From: Candidatus Parcubacteria bacterium
GTDB taxonomy: Bacteria > Patescibacteriota > Minisyncoccia > UBA6257 > JAPLYJ01
Direction of reading: 5' to 3'
DNA: 8,886 nt
NCBI GenBank assembly: GCA_026395655.1
Contig: JAPLYJ010000010.1
Location: 1 to 8,886, forward strand
The notes below the pieces were generated by a model that ran no database searches, was not told the DNA's origin, and saw only the letters and a program-made list of their open reading frames with translations. The position numbers and the translations under genes are program-made. Each line of letters starts with the position of its first letter. Positions within the stretch are counted from its first letter, which is position 1. Of the stretch, positions 1-5,769 are shown in pieces.

Positions 1-1288
1 AATAAACATTAGAGGCAGTAAAACCACTACACGTAGGTGCTGATGTAGAAGCGCAATCAGTAGTTTTAGAACATAGATCAGAGCCTGCGCCGCTTACAGT
101 AACACATTGATAATTGCTGTCACATGCTAGATGAGTGCCAGCAGAAGAACCAAAAGCCCTGACAGCACGCATTTGCCAACCATAGTCCTTTCCCCACCCA
201 GTTAATTGACCAGTCAATTGATACCCTGAAGCCATATTCTGTGACCATGCGTAGTTAGAGCCATACTCGGACGAACTCCAATGAATAGCCGTATTGCCCC
301 ACATATGGTCATAATCAAAATGATTAGGAGTATAAACAACGCCATTTTCGTCAGTACCGCTCTGAGTATTCACATATATCTTATTTAACTCATCTTTTGA
401 AGGCAGAAACCAATCACTGTAACCATTTATTAGTACACCATGAACTTTTTGAGCTACATTTCCACATCCTGCCGCGATCATATCATGAGTATTTTGATGA
501 CCTGTTCCTGTTGCTGTTCCATCAGCCCCAGGTATATCTGTTCCATAGCAAGGTGCCATACCCCAAAAACCGTAAACTTTACCATATTGAAAAACCTCCA
601 TATACCGCCAACCATCAGATTCATATCCTTTGTCATAAAATATTATTCCACCTGCAGGACCGGTATCGCGAAGGTGATATTGCCCATTAGCGGATGGCGA
701 AGGAGGTGGAATAGAATCTTGTTGTTGCTGATTTAATAAATTTTGTAATTGCACCACGAGAGCGTTGACTTGTTCTTGTAATAAATTAACCAAAGCACTA
801 TTAGAATTCTGACAATCGCCATTCACCTTACATTGACTATCCCCAGCGCCAGGCATCTTGTAACAACGACTGTTACGACATTCATTATGTGTTACTGTAA
901 TTCCAGCAGATGGTTTTGGTACAGGAGGAATACTAGGTAATGGCTTAGTTGTTGTTCCCGCAACTTTCACCTCTGATGCTGTAACTATTGTAGACGGATT
1001 AGAAGACAAACTAATACTAGGTGTTCCAATCACTGTTACAACCATACCTGTTTTAAGGTTGCTAAAAGGTTTGATAACAGTAGTAGTTCCTGATTTAAAA
1101 GATATTTTTGTATTGGTATTTGTTACTACCTTAACTATCGGGGAAGATGACAAAATAAATGTAGCATCATTGTAATTGATACTAGTAATGGAACCTTGGT
1201 AGGTTTCAGCGTTAACAGCTTTAGCTAACCCTATTGTTAGACCTAAAATTGCTACTGAAACCAAAAACAAGGAAATATATTTTTTCAT
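1..1288 (-). CDS. Secreted protein with Lcl/DUF1566 domain and two Cys-rich motifs (partial)
   Basis: The frame is open for 429 codons from an ATG at 1288 and runs off the left edge, so the C-terminus is missing. Residues 1-27 form a signal peptide (KK, long hydrophobic core, V-N-A before a likely cleavage site). Residues 28-110 are beta-rich and resemble a DUF5666/OB-like domain (QGSITSI, a G-M-V-V-T-V-I-G strand). A Pro-rich linker and a Gln-rich helical stretch (163-190) follow. Residues 203-379 match the Lcl C-terminal/DUF1566 fold: DTGPAGGIIFYDKG, GW-R-Y-M-E, DWFLPSKDEL, WSSSEY and VRAVRAF. Two copies of an H-x2-C-x(4,5)-C-x4-GAG-x3-C-x5-C motif flank that domain (C137-C159 and C389-C412). 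The family is generally extracellular and linked to adhesion; the ligand here is unknown. No Shine-Dalgarno precedes the ATG. Confidence 0.9.
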   Translation of the reverse strand, partial: MKKYISLFLVSVAILGLTIGLAKAVNAETYQGSITSINYNDATFILSSSPIVKVVTNTNTKISFKSGTTTVIKPFSNLKTGMVVTVIGTPSISLSSNPSTIVTASEVKVAGTTTKPLPSIPPVPKPSAGITVTHNECRNSRCYKMPGAGDSQCKVNGDCQNSNSALVNLLQEQVNALVVQLQNLLNQQQQDSIPPPSPSANGQYHLRDTGPAGGIIFYDKGYESDGWRYMEVFQYGKVYGFWGMAPCYGTDIPGADGTATGTGHQNTHDMIAAGCGNVAQKVHGVLINGYSDWFLPSKDELNKIYVNTQSGTDENGVVYTPNHFDYDHMWGNTAIHWSSSEYGSNYAWSQNMASGYQLTGQLTGWGKDYGWQMRAVRAFGSSAGTHLACDSNYQCVTVSGAGSDLCSKTTDCASTSAPTCSGFTASNVY

Positions 1289-1347
1289 GTTATTTAAATT
1301 ATTTTTGTTTTTTTAATATTTTTACCTATTTACGTTAGGTTATCTTA

Positions 1348-1376
1348 ATTATCTCATATGCAAATTAAAATATCAA
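1348..1376 (-). promoter_or_regulatory. Predicted promoter for the Lcl/DUF1566 gene
   Basis: On the minus strand TTGATA (1371-1376) and GATAAT (1348-1353) are separated by exactly 17 bases, and the -10 is preceded by TGA, an extended -10 feature. The -10 lies 59 bases before the ATG at 1288, giving a predicted AT-rich leader of about 50 bases without a Shine-Dalgarno. Each hexamer differs from the sigma-70 consensus at one position. It is a prediction from sequence in an AT-rich gap, where chance matches occur. Confidence 0.45.
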
Positions 1377-1532
1377 ATTATAATAAACTGGATTTAACCC
1401 ACTCTACTTACTCATAAGCCACCATTATTCTTACCTTATCTTCAATTCAATTTTTGTTTATTTAAAACTATATATTAAAACTTATAATATTTATCTTTTA
1501 TTCATCTATACTATAGTTTATCTTGTTCGGCT

Positions 1533-1667
1533 TTATATGTGTCGTTTAGCATTAATTTTATAAATAGTAATCCCTAAATAACAAGTATTTTTTATTATTT
1601 GATCTTGAATTTTATCGCAGATAAACGAATCTTTTTTAGTAAAAGCGATATGCGAATAACAACGATC
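1533..1667 (-). pseudogene. Out-of-frame 3' part of the short Cys-repeat gene
   Basis: After the seven-A run at 1668-1674 (minus strand), moving to the next frame recovers a second repeat unit: D-R-C-Y-S-H-I-A-F-T-K-K-D-S-F-I-C-D-K-I, then Q-D-Q and another C-Y, ending at a TAA at 1533-1535. This is the same repeat as in the three large neighbours. Joined to the upstream frame by removal of one A, the product would be 114 residues: membrane anchor, two Cys-repeat units and a short basic tail. The frame has no start codon of its own in a sensible place, so it is the displaced end of the upstream gene. Confidence 0.7.
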
Positions 1668-1878
1668 TTTTTTTCTCTTGCTCATTTATTTTTTCACAGA
1701 TAGACAAATTTTGTTTATTACGCGCATTCCAATAATAGCAATCGTCTTTTGAGAGTTCTCTATACTGTATTCCATCACAAACTGATTTATTTTTAAAATA
1801 TACATATCCACCAATGCCACCCATTGAAATAGCAGCAACGATAATAACTCCTGCAATTTTATTAATACCTTTGTTCAT
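1636..1878 (-). CDS. Short membrane-anchored Cys-repeat protein, frameshifted near its end
   Basis: As read, this encodes 80 residues. A basic N-terminus (MNKGINK) is followed by one membrane helix (about residues 8-28, Gly/Ile/Val-rich) and an outside segment with C34, C47 and C61. The segment D-D-C-Y-Y-W-N-A-R-N-K-Q-N-L-S-I-C-E-K-I is one unit of the Cys repeat carried by the larger neighbours. After K70 the frame turns into the unrelated tail RSLLFAYRFY at a run of seven A; the repeat continues in another frame down to 1533. The start is 18 bases after the stop of the 66-aa gene, so the two are probably co-transcribed; no Shine-Dalgarno is visible. It could be a pseudogene, a phase-variable gene, or a gene with a sequencing error in the homopolymer. 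Confidence 0.6.
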   Translation of the reverse strand: MNKGINKIAGVIIVAAISMGGIGGYVYFKNKSVCDGIQYRELSKDDCYYWNARNKQNLSICEKINEQEKKRSLLFAYRFY

Positions 1879-1896
1879 AATTTTAAATAATTTTTA

Positions 1897-2097
1897 TTAT
1901 TGTTTTTTTGAATATGAGTTTCCCCAAGGTGTATCGCAAAATTTTGGACACCCTATACAATTTAAAAGCCTAATAGAATAGCCAGCTTTTTCACAAGAAT
2001 CAAAATCATGCACACTTTTTACATTATTAAAATAGAAAAAGACCGCTAATGATAATCCTAATAGAATCAAAATAATAATTAATAATTTTACTTTCAT
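1897..2097 (-). CDS. Small membrane-anchored peptide with four cysteines
   Basis: A 66-residue protein. Residues 4-24 are strongly hydrophobic behind a short basic N-terminus (MKVK), so it is a signal peptide or, more likely, an uncleaved anchor: no clear cleavage motif is seen. The outside part has C35, C47, C50 and C54 in the arrangement SCEKAG then NCIGCPKFCDTPWGNSY, enough for two disulfides. The C-x3-G start and the C-x-T-P-x-G-x-S-Y end resemble small Cys-rich secreted proteins I associate with Patescibacteria, but I cannot name a function. It is short, but the anchor, the paired cysteines, a TATAAT placed 6 bases before the ATG and a following co-oriented gene 18 bases away argue for a real gene. 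Confidence 0.7.
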   Translation of the reverse strand: MKVKLLIIILILLGLSLAVFFYFNNVKSVHDFDSCEKAGYSIRLLNCIGCPKFCDTPWGNSYSKKQ

Positions 2098-2103
2098 ACT
2101 ATA

Positions 2104-2109
2104 ATTATA
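2104..2109 (-). promoter_or_regulatory. -10 box of the 66-aa gene, leaderless arrangement
   Basis: A perfect TATAAT on the minus strand ends 6 bases before the ATG at 2097. Initiation 6-7 bases downstream would fall on or next to the A of the ATG. No convincing -35 is seen. The same spacing is found before the two five-helix genes at 4144 and 8653. Confidence 0.5.
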
Positions 2110-2131
2110 TGTTTTATTTGAACAGAAAAAT

Positions 2132-2266
2132 AATTTTAAATTGTTTACGGATAGAGAGGGGTGATGATGTTAAAAATTATTGGCAAACTACCATTATCTA
2201 ACTTATTTTTTAAATACCCCTAAAAATCAATTAATTTGGTCTATTTGCTTACTATTGTTTTAAAAA
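2132..2266 (-). repeat. Conserved noncoding element, copy A (3' of the 608-aa gene)
   Basis: This stretch aligns along its whole length with 7555-7700, at roughly 70 percent identity by eye. On the plus strand the best blocks are TATTGGCAAACTACCA against TATTGGCAGATTACCA, CTAAAAATCAATTAATTT against CTAAAATCAATTAATCT, and TACTATTGTTTTAAAAA against CACTATTGTTTAAAAA. Both copies start within about 75 bases after the stop of a five-helix Cys-repeat gene and have the same orientation relative to it. No reading frame is conserved between them, so it is probably a noncoding flank that travelled with the gene, or an independent small mobile element. Confidence 0.6.
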
Positions 2267-2317
2267 CTTCCAACATAATTTTTTTTAAAAGTGATATTCT
2301 CTATTCATCCGTGCCCT

Positions 2318-4144
2318 CTATCTAAGACCTAAGCATTGACTTCTTATCTCTTGACCCTGTATTTTATTACAGATAGACAAATCTTTTTTAGCTAAAGCGA
2401 CATACGAATAACAAGTATCTTTCTCTATTAGATCTTGTATCTTATCGCAAATAGATAAATCTTGTTTAATATATGCGACCCTTGAATAACAACTATTTTT
2501 TGCATCTTGATTCTGTATCTTATTGCAAATAAACAAATCTTGTTTAGCCAATGCAACCTCTGTATAACAAAAATCTTTCGCAACTTGACCTTGCAGCTTA
2601 TCACAAATAAACGAATCTTGTTTAACTAAAGCGACATACGAATAACAAGTATCTTTCTCTATTTGATCTTGTATCTTATCGCAAATAGATAAATCTTGTT
2701 TAATATATGCGACCCTTGAATAACAAGAATCTCTCGCAATTTGATTCTGTATTTTATCGCAAATAGAAAAATCTTGTTTAGCAGAAGCAACAAATGTATA
2801 ACAAACGTTTATTGTAACTTGTCTCTGTATCTTGTCACAGATAGACAAATCTTGTTTAGCAGAAGCAACCTTTATATAGCAATTATCTTTTGCATCACTC
2901 TGATCTTTTATCTTATCGCAGCTAGACACATCTATAGGCAAATTTAGTATAGCAGAAGTAACAAATGTATAACAAGAATCTTTTTCATGTTGTTCTTGCA
3001 TCTTGTCACAAATAGAAAAATCTTGTTTATCAGAAGCGACATTTGTATAACAATTTTCTTTTTTCCATTGTTCCTGTATCTTATTACAAATAGACAAATC
3101 TTTTATAGACGAAGCAAGCCTCCCATAACAGTCATCTTTTATGCTCTGTTCTTGTATTTTATCGCAAATAGACAAATCTTTTTTGACAGAAGCGATATTC
3201 AAATAACAATTATCTTTTGTTTCTTGAATTTGTATCTTATCGCAAATAGACAAATCTTTTTTGACAGAAGCAATCGTCGAATAACAATTATTTTTCATAT
3301 TTTGATCCTGTATTTTGTCACAAATAAAAAAATCATTTTTAGCTAAAGCACCATTCAGATAATCATTATCTTTTCTGCTTTGGTCTGCAGGAGCAACTCT
3401 AGAATAGCACCAATCTTTTTGGCCTTGATTCTGTATTTTATCGCAAATTGATAGATCTGATTTGACGTTAGCGACATTATGATAACAAAAATTTTTTTCC
3501 GTTTGATCTTGTATCCTTTCACAGATAGATAAATCTTGTTTAACAGAAGCCAAATCTCTGTAACAGACATCTCTATTTATCTGATAATGTTTTTCATTAC
3601 AACCCTTTATATCGTTAGCTGCAGTAACGGGAATTTCCCTATATCTATAAGCATTAATATATAAATAAACACTGTCCGATATTAAAATAGCTACTAACGA
3701 TATCATCATTATAATTATTAATTTCTTTCGATTTACATCTATTATAATATTTGAGTTAAAAATTCTAAATATCAAATTTGCTCCTGCGATTAAAGCTATA
3801 ATTGACATGAAAGAAAATATTATAGACGCCATAGGTTGTTCCCAATAAGTGCCAGGATGATAAACACTAAATATCATATTAGAGATAGTAGTAACTAATA
3901 AAATTAATAAAGGAATTATTCCTTTATTTCTGGATATCCTGGCTAATAAATAAAATAATATCAAAGTTATAAGATAAGTAATTAAAACAAAATAACTAGC
4001 GTGTATATTATAATAATCCCATATGGGTATAATTAAAATGGCTAATCCGTGAGATGCTATGCTTAAAAAAACAATATAGCTTATAACTATTATGCCTGAA
4101 ATTACGCAGAAGATATTTTTTACTAATGTTTTATAATCAATCAT
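2318..4144 (-). CDS. Five-helix membrane protein with a long external Cys-repeat domain
   Basis: A 608-residue protein. Five hydrophobic helices lie at about 9-32, 48-70, 76-95, 105-127 and 140-161. Basic residues sit at the N-terminus, in ARISRNK and in VNRKK, which by the positive-inside rule puts the C-terminus outside. Residues 182-604 are a tandem array with a 26-residue period: helix with S-I-C-D-K-I-Q, 12 residues to C-Y, then V-A-x-x-K-Q-D and 14 residues to the next Cys. Sixteen Cys pairs keep this register from C182-C194 to C592-C604; one more unit near residues 246-275 has collapsed by an internal deletion and lost a Cys. The helical, Cys-paired units suggest a disulfide-stabilised alpha-solenoid on the cell surface; this is inference. 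The helix region is closely related to the 7775-8653 gene. The ATG follows a TATAAT by 7 bases. Confidence 0.93.
   Translation of the reverse strand: MIDYKTLVKNIFCVISGIIVISYIVFLSIASHGLAILIIPIWDYYNIHASYFVLITYLITLILFYLLARISRNKGIIPLLILLVTTISNMIFSVYHPGTYWEQPMASIIFSFMSIIALIAGANLIFRIFNSNIIIDVNRKKLIIIMMISLVAILISDSVYLYINAYRYREIPVTAANDIKGCNEKHYQINRDVCYRDLASVKQDLSICERIQDQTEKNFCYHNVANVKSDLSICDKIQNQGQKDWCYSRVAPADQSRKDNDYLNGALAKNDFFICDKIQDQNMKNNCYSTIASVKKDLSICDKIQIQETKDNCYLNIASVKKDLSICDKIQEQSIKDDCYGRLASSIKDLSICNKIQEQWKKENCYTNVASDKQDFSICDKMQEQHEKDSCYTFVTSAILNLPIDVSSCDKIKDQSDAKDNCYIKVASAKQDLSICDKIQRQVTINVCYTFVASAKQDFSICDKIQNQIARDSCYSRVAYIKQDLSICDKIQDQIEKDTCYSYVALVKQDSFICDKLQGQVAKDFCYTEVALAKQDLFICNKIQNQDAKNSCYSRVAYIKQDLSICDKIQDLIEKDTCYSYVALAKKDLSICNKIQGQEIRSQCLGLR
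2397..2492 (-). repeat. 96-base near-identical repeat block, copy 1
   Basis: By eye this block differs from 2631-2726 at a single base (an A/T difference inside CTATTAGATC against CTATTTGATC). The copies are 234 bases apart, exactly three 78-base units, so the duplicated segment stayed in frame. The change gives DLIEKD instead of DQIEKD in the protein. Confidence 0.85.
2631..2726 (-). repeat. 96-base near-identical repeat block, copy 2
   Basis: Partner of the block at 2397-2492. It encodes the segment running from the V-A-L helix end through I-E-K-D-T-C-Y to R-V-A-Y-I-K-Q-D, that is, more than one repeat unit. Its high identity compared with the strongly diverged units around it points to recent unequal exchange or gene conversion. 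Confidence 0.85.
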
Positions 4145-4151
4145 ATTTTTT

Positions 4152-4160
4152 ATTATATCA
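4152..4160 (-). promoter_or_regulatory. Extended -10 promoter of the 608-aa gene
   Basis: TGATATAAT on the minus strand is a perfect extended -10 (TGn-TATAAT). It ends 7 bases before the ATG at 4144, so transcription should start at or right beside the start codon and yield a leaderless mRNA. No good -35 lies 16-18 bases upstream, as is usual for extended -10 promoters. The paralogue at 8653 has the same arrangement. Confidence 0.6.
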
Positions 4161-4240
4161 TGTCTCTCTTTTCGCTCCTAACATATAAAAAAGGATCACA
4201 AATGGTCTATATACACAAAAAACAAATTCCTTTTACAATG

Positions 4241-4297
4241 TCAAAAAATATGATGAGAAGATACAATTACGGTGTCATGGTTAAATGATTTGACACG
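4241..4297. repeat. Intergenic repeat element, short copy
   Basis: On the plus strand this matches 5473-5564. The left 42 bases agree at about 37 positions (core ATACAATTACGG, then TCATGGTT) and the right 15 bases (AAATGATTTGACACG) are identical, but 35 bases present between these parts in the other copy are absent here. It overlaps the 3' end of the decayed repeat gene. No coding sense is evident. Confidence 0.7.
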
Positions 4298-4446
4298 TAG
4301 CAACTATCTTTTGTTGTTTGGTCTTATGTATTGTCGCAATTTTCTGCGTCTTTTAGTTCGACGAGCGGAGCGTTAGTTGTATATCTATATAAAATAATTA
4401 CCGTTAAAACAATGGCAATAAATGGCGTAATTGTTCTTTTGTCTAT
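4267..4446 (-). pseudogene. Decayed short membrane-anchored Cys-repeat gene
   Basis: The minus strand reads as 60 codons: I-D-K-R-T-I-T-P-F then a hydrophobic helix (about residues 9-21), then A-E-N-C-D-N-T, a TAA stop, D-Q-T-T-K-D-S-C-Y-V-S and a final stop at 4267. The beginning matches the start of the 302-aa gene (ATAGACAAAAGAACAAT here, ATGAACAAAAGAACAAT there), so ATG has become ATA. The Cys part matches the repeat unit C-D-K-I-Q-D-Q-x-x-K-D-x-C-Y, with the Q codon CAA turned to TAA. It thus has at least two disabling changes. The end runs into the short copy of the intergenic repeat. Reading it as a remnant of a gene like the 302-aa or 114-aa relatives fits all of this. Confidence 0.62.
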
Positions 4447-4530
4447 TCTTTATCCAGACAATCCATTATTTTAATTTTTTGTTAATAGCCTACAATGGGT
4501 TATTGTCTAGGAAATTTTTTACTAATCCGA

Positions 4531-5439
4531 TTAATTTAAATGAAAAGGGTTGTGAAAACATTTATCTCTTTCTCTTTGGTTCTTTAGCATATAACAAACA
4601 TAAATATCCTCTAAGATTGCTACAAAAGACTGATAACAGTCAATTTTATAATAGCTTTTGTCGCAGATTGAGGTATCCCGCTTAGCTAAAGCAATTGCTT
4701 CATAACAATGACTTATATAACGCGGATCCGGATCCTGTATCTTCTCGCAGATAGATTGATCTAGTTTGTCTCCATATGCCACAACTAACTTAAGTAAACA
4801 ATCATATGGTTCTCTAGATGAATAATAATCTGCAGGGCCACACATAGACAAAGCTTGTCTGAATATAGATACATTTGAATAACAATCATTTTTTATCACT
4901 TGATCCTGTATTATATCGCAGATAGACAAATTTTGTTTAGTTATTGCTACATTAGAAATGCACAAATATTTTTCACTCTTTTCCTGCATATTATCGCAGA
5001 TAGATATATCTTCTTTAATTACAGCAATACTTGAATAACAGGCTTCTTTTCCTATTGTCCATCCATCCCTCAATATTGTCAATCCATGCCTCTCAGTTAT
5101 ATTAATCTCTATCTTTTCGCAGTTAGATGGATCTTGTTTGGCTAAAGCTACATTTAAATAACACTGATTTTTTGTTAATATTTGCTGTATTTTGTCACAT
5201 ATAGATATATCTTGATTGGCTACTGCAAAACTCTCCAAACAAGAATCTTTGTTCCACTTAATTTTAGTTAAATGACCATTATCTATAATGAAAGAAGTAT
5301 GATCAAAGTTTGTACTATTAATATCTCTCTCTTCGCAAGTTGAATCTATTCTATTCTTGGTAAAAAATACCACAGCAAAAACCAGAGTTGCTAAGATTAT
5401 TATCGCAGTAATTATTTTCAATATTGTTCTTTTGTTCAT
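4531..5439 (-). CDS. Single-anchor surface protein with degenerate Cys repeats
   Basis: A 302-residue protein. MNKR precedes one membrane helix (about 7-27), and the rest is predicted outside. From C67 on, it has eight diverged units of the 26-residue Cys repeat (S-I-C-D-K-I-Q at 79-85, S-N-C-E-K, S-I-C-D-N, S-I-C-D-I, S-M-C, S-I-C-E-K, S-I-C-D-K, V-C-Y). The spacing from each C-Y to the next S-I-C cysteine is almost always 14 residues, while the spacing within the pair is changed by insertions (for example 27 residues from C107 to C134). It lacks the five-helix region of its large neighbours. The ATG is supported by matching the broken start of the adjacent pseudogene. No enzyme motif is seen; a surface or contact role is inferred. 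Confidence 0.93.
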   Translation of the reverse strand: MNKRTILKIITAIIILATLVFAVVFFTKNRIDSTCEERDINSTNFDHTSFIIDNGHLTKIKWNKDSCLESFAVANQDISICDKIQQILTKNQCYLNVALAKQDPSNCEKIEINITERHGLTILRDGWTIGKEACYSSIAVIKEDISICDNMQEKSEKYLCISNVAITKQNLSICDIIQDQVIKNDCYSNVSIFRQALSMCGPADYYSSREPYDCLLKLVVAYGDKLDQSICEKIQDPDPRYISHCYEAIALAKRDTSICDKSYYKIDCYQSFVAILEDIYVCYMLKNQRERDKCFHNPFHLN

Positions 5440-5448
5440 TTTATTAAT

Positions 5449-5476
5449 AATTTAATTATTGTTTTTGTTATATCAA
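5449..5476 (-). promoter_or_regulatory. Possible promoter of the 302-aa gene
   Basis: TTGATA (5471-5476) and TAAATT (5449-5454) on the minus strand are 16 bases apart, and the -10 ends 9 bases before the ATG. That would give a leader of about two bases. The -10 is a modest match, and AATAATTAAATTATT here is also a 7-1-7 inverted repeat, so this is tentative. The -35 touches the edge of the intergenic repeat element. Confidence 0.3.
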
Positions 5477-5564
5477 AAAACACGATGAAAAAATACAATT
5501 ACGGTATCATGGTTGCCAAGTGTTGCACTTGTAGGTTGAATTCAGTACTAAATGATTTGACACG
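5473..5564. repeat. Intergenic repeat element, long copy with 35-base insert
   Basis: The outer parts match 4241-4297 in the same orientation. The central 35 bases (5515-5549), absent from the other copy, contain the perfect inverted repeat CAAGTG-TTG-CACTTG (5517-5531). It lies directly upstream of the 302-aa gene. The pair may be an old dispersed intergenic repeat of which the short copy lost its hairpin part, or the insert may be separate; the two copies alone cannot decide. Confidence 0.7.
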
Positions 5565-5769
5565 GATGATTTTGCTAATGGTGCTTATTGGGAAAAGTTC
5601 TAAACTATTTCGAACAAAATCTAAATGATTAAAACTATTAAAACGAACTCGGTAGGGCAAAACAATCTACCTGAAGGAAGGGATTCACCTGATTTTCCGC
5701 CCGCAAAAGAGGTCCAGGGAAAAATGTGAACGAGCTTCAGAATCGATTCTTTTTTAAAATTCGCCGGAA
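5565..5769. other. Gene-free stretch with a GC-richer segment
   Basis: No reading frame of useful length is present on either strand. About 5665-5735 is clearly richer in G and C than the surrounding DNA (for example TTTTCCGCCCGC and GAGGTCCAGGG). A 12-base palindrome AGAATCGATTCT followed by TTTTTT lies just before the end of the 568-aa gene, but it is too compact for a good hairpin. With the repeat element at 5473-5564, it makes up a 330-base gap between genes. No known RNA family was recognised. Confidence 0.5.

Larger units (their letters stand above)
2327..3601 (-). repeat. 78-bp tandem coding repeat array
   Basis: The DNA encoding residues 182-606 of the 608-aa protein is made of about 16 diverged 78-base units. 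On the plus strand each shows TGTATCTTATCGCAAATAGA-like sequence followed by AAATCTTGTTTA and a later AATAACAA. Most units differ at many positions, but some are nearly identical, as in the separately listed pair. The array is the cause of spurious plus-strand reading frames in this region. Confidence 0.9.

Noticed and set aside
397..736. Two overlapping plus-strand frames of about 97 codons
   Set aside because: They lie antisense inside the Lcl/DUF1566 coding region, whose protein has clear domain motifs; the plus-strand products show no such pattern.
1390..1470. Possible third copy of the noncoding element
   Set aside because: Only a short, weak resemblance (ACCCACTCTACTTACTCATA) could be found, not distinguishable by eye from chance in AT-rich DNA.
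2741..3346. Plus-strand frames with repeated NRQIFF-like units
   Set aside because: Their periodicity is the antisense image of the 78-base coding repeat of the minus-strand gene.
2327..3601. Regular repeats that might suggest a CRISPR array
   Set aside because: Units are contiguous 78-base coding repeats in frame with variable bases throughout; there are no constant direct repeats separated by unique spacers.
4267..4446. Recoding of the internal TAA as readthrough rather than a pseudogene
   Set aside because: The start codon is also lost, so decay explains the stretch better than recoding.
4478..4506. Inverted repeat AATAGCC...GGTTATT after the 302-aa gene
   Set aside because: On the coding strand the stem has a mismatch and no T tract follows, so a terminator call is not supported.
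4431..4685. Plus-strand frame of 84 codons
   Set aside because: It overlaps the 3' end of the 302-aa gene antisense, and the region is explained by that gene and the pseudogene.
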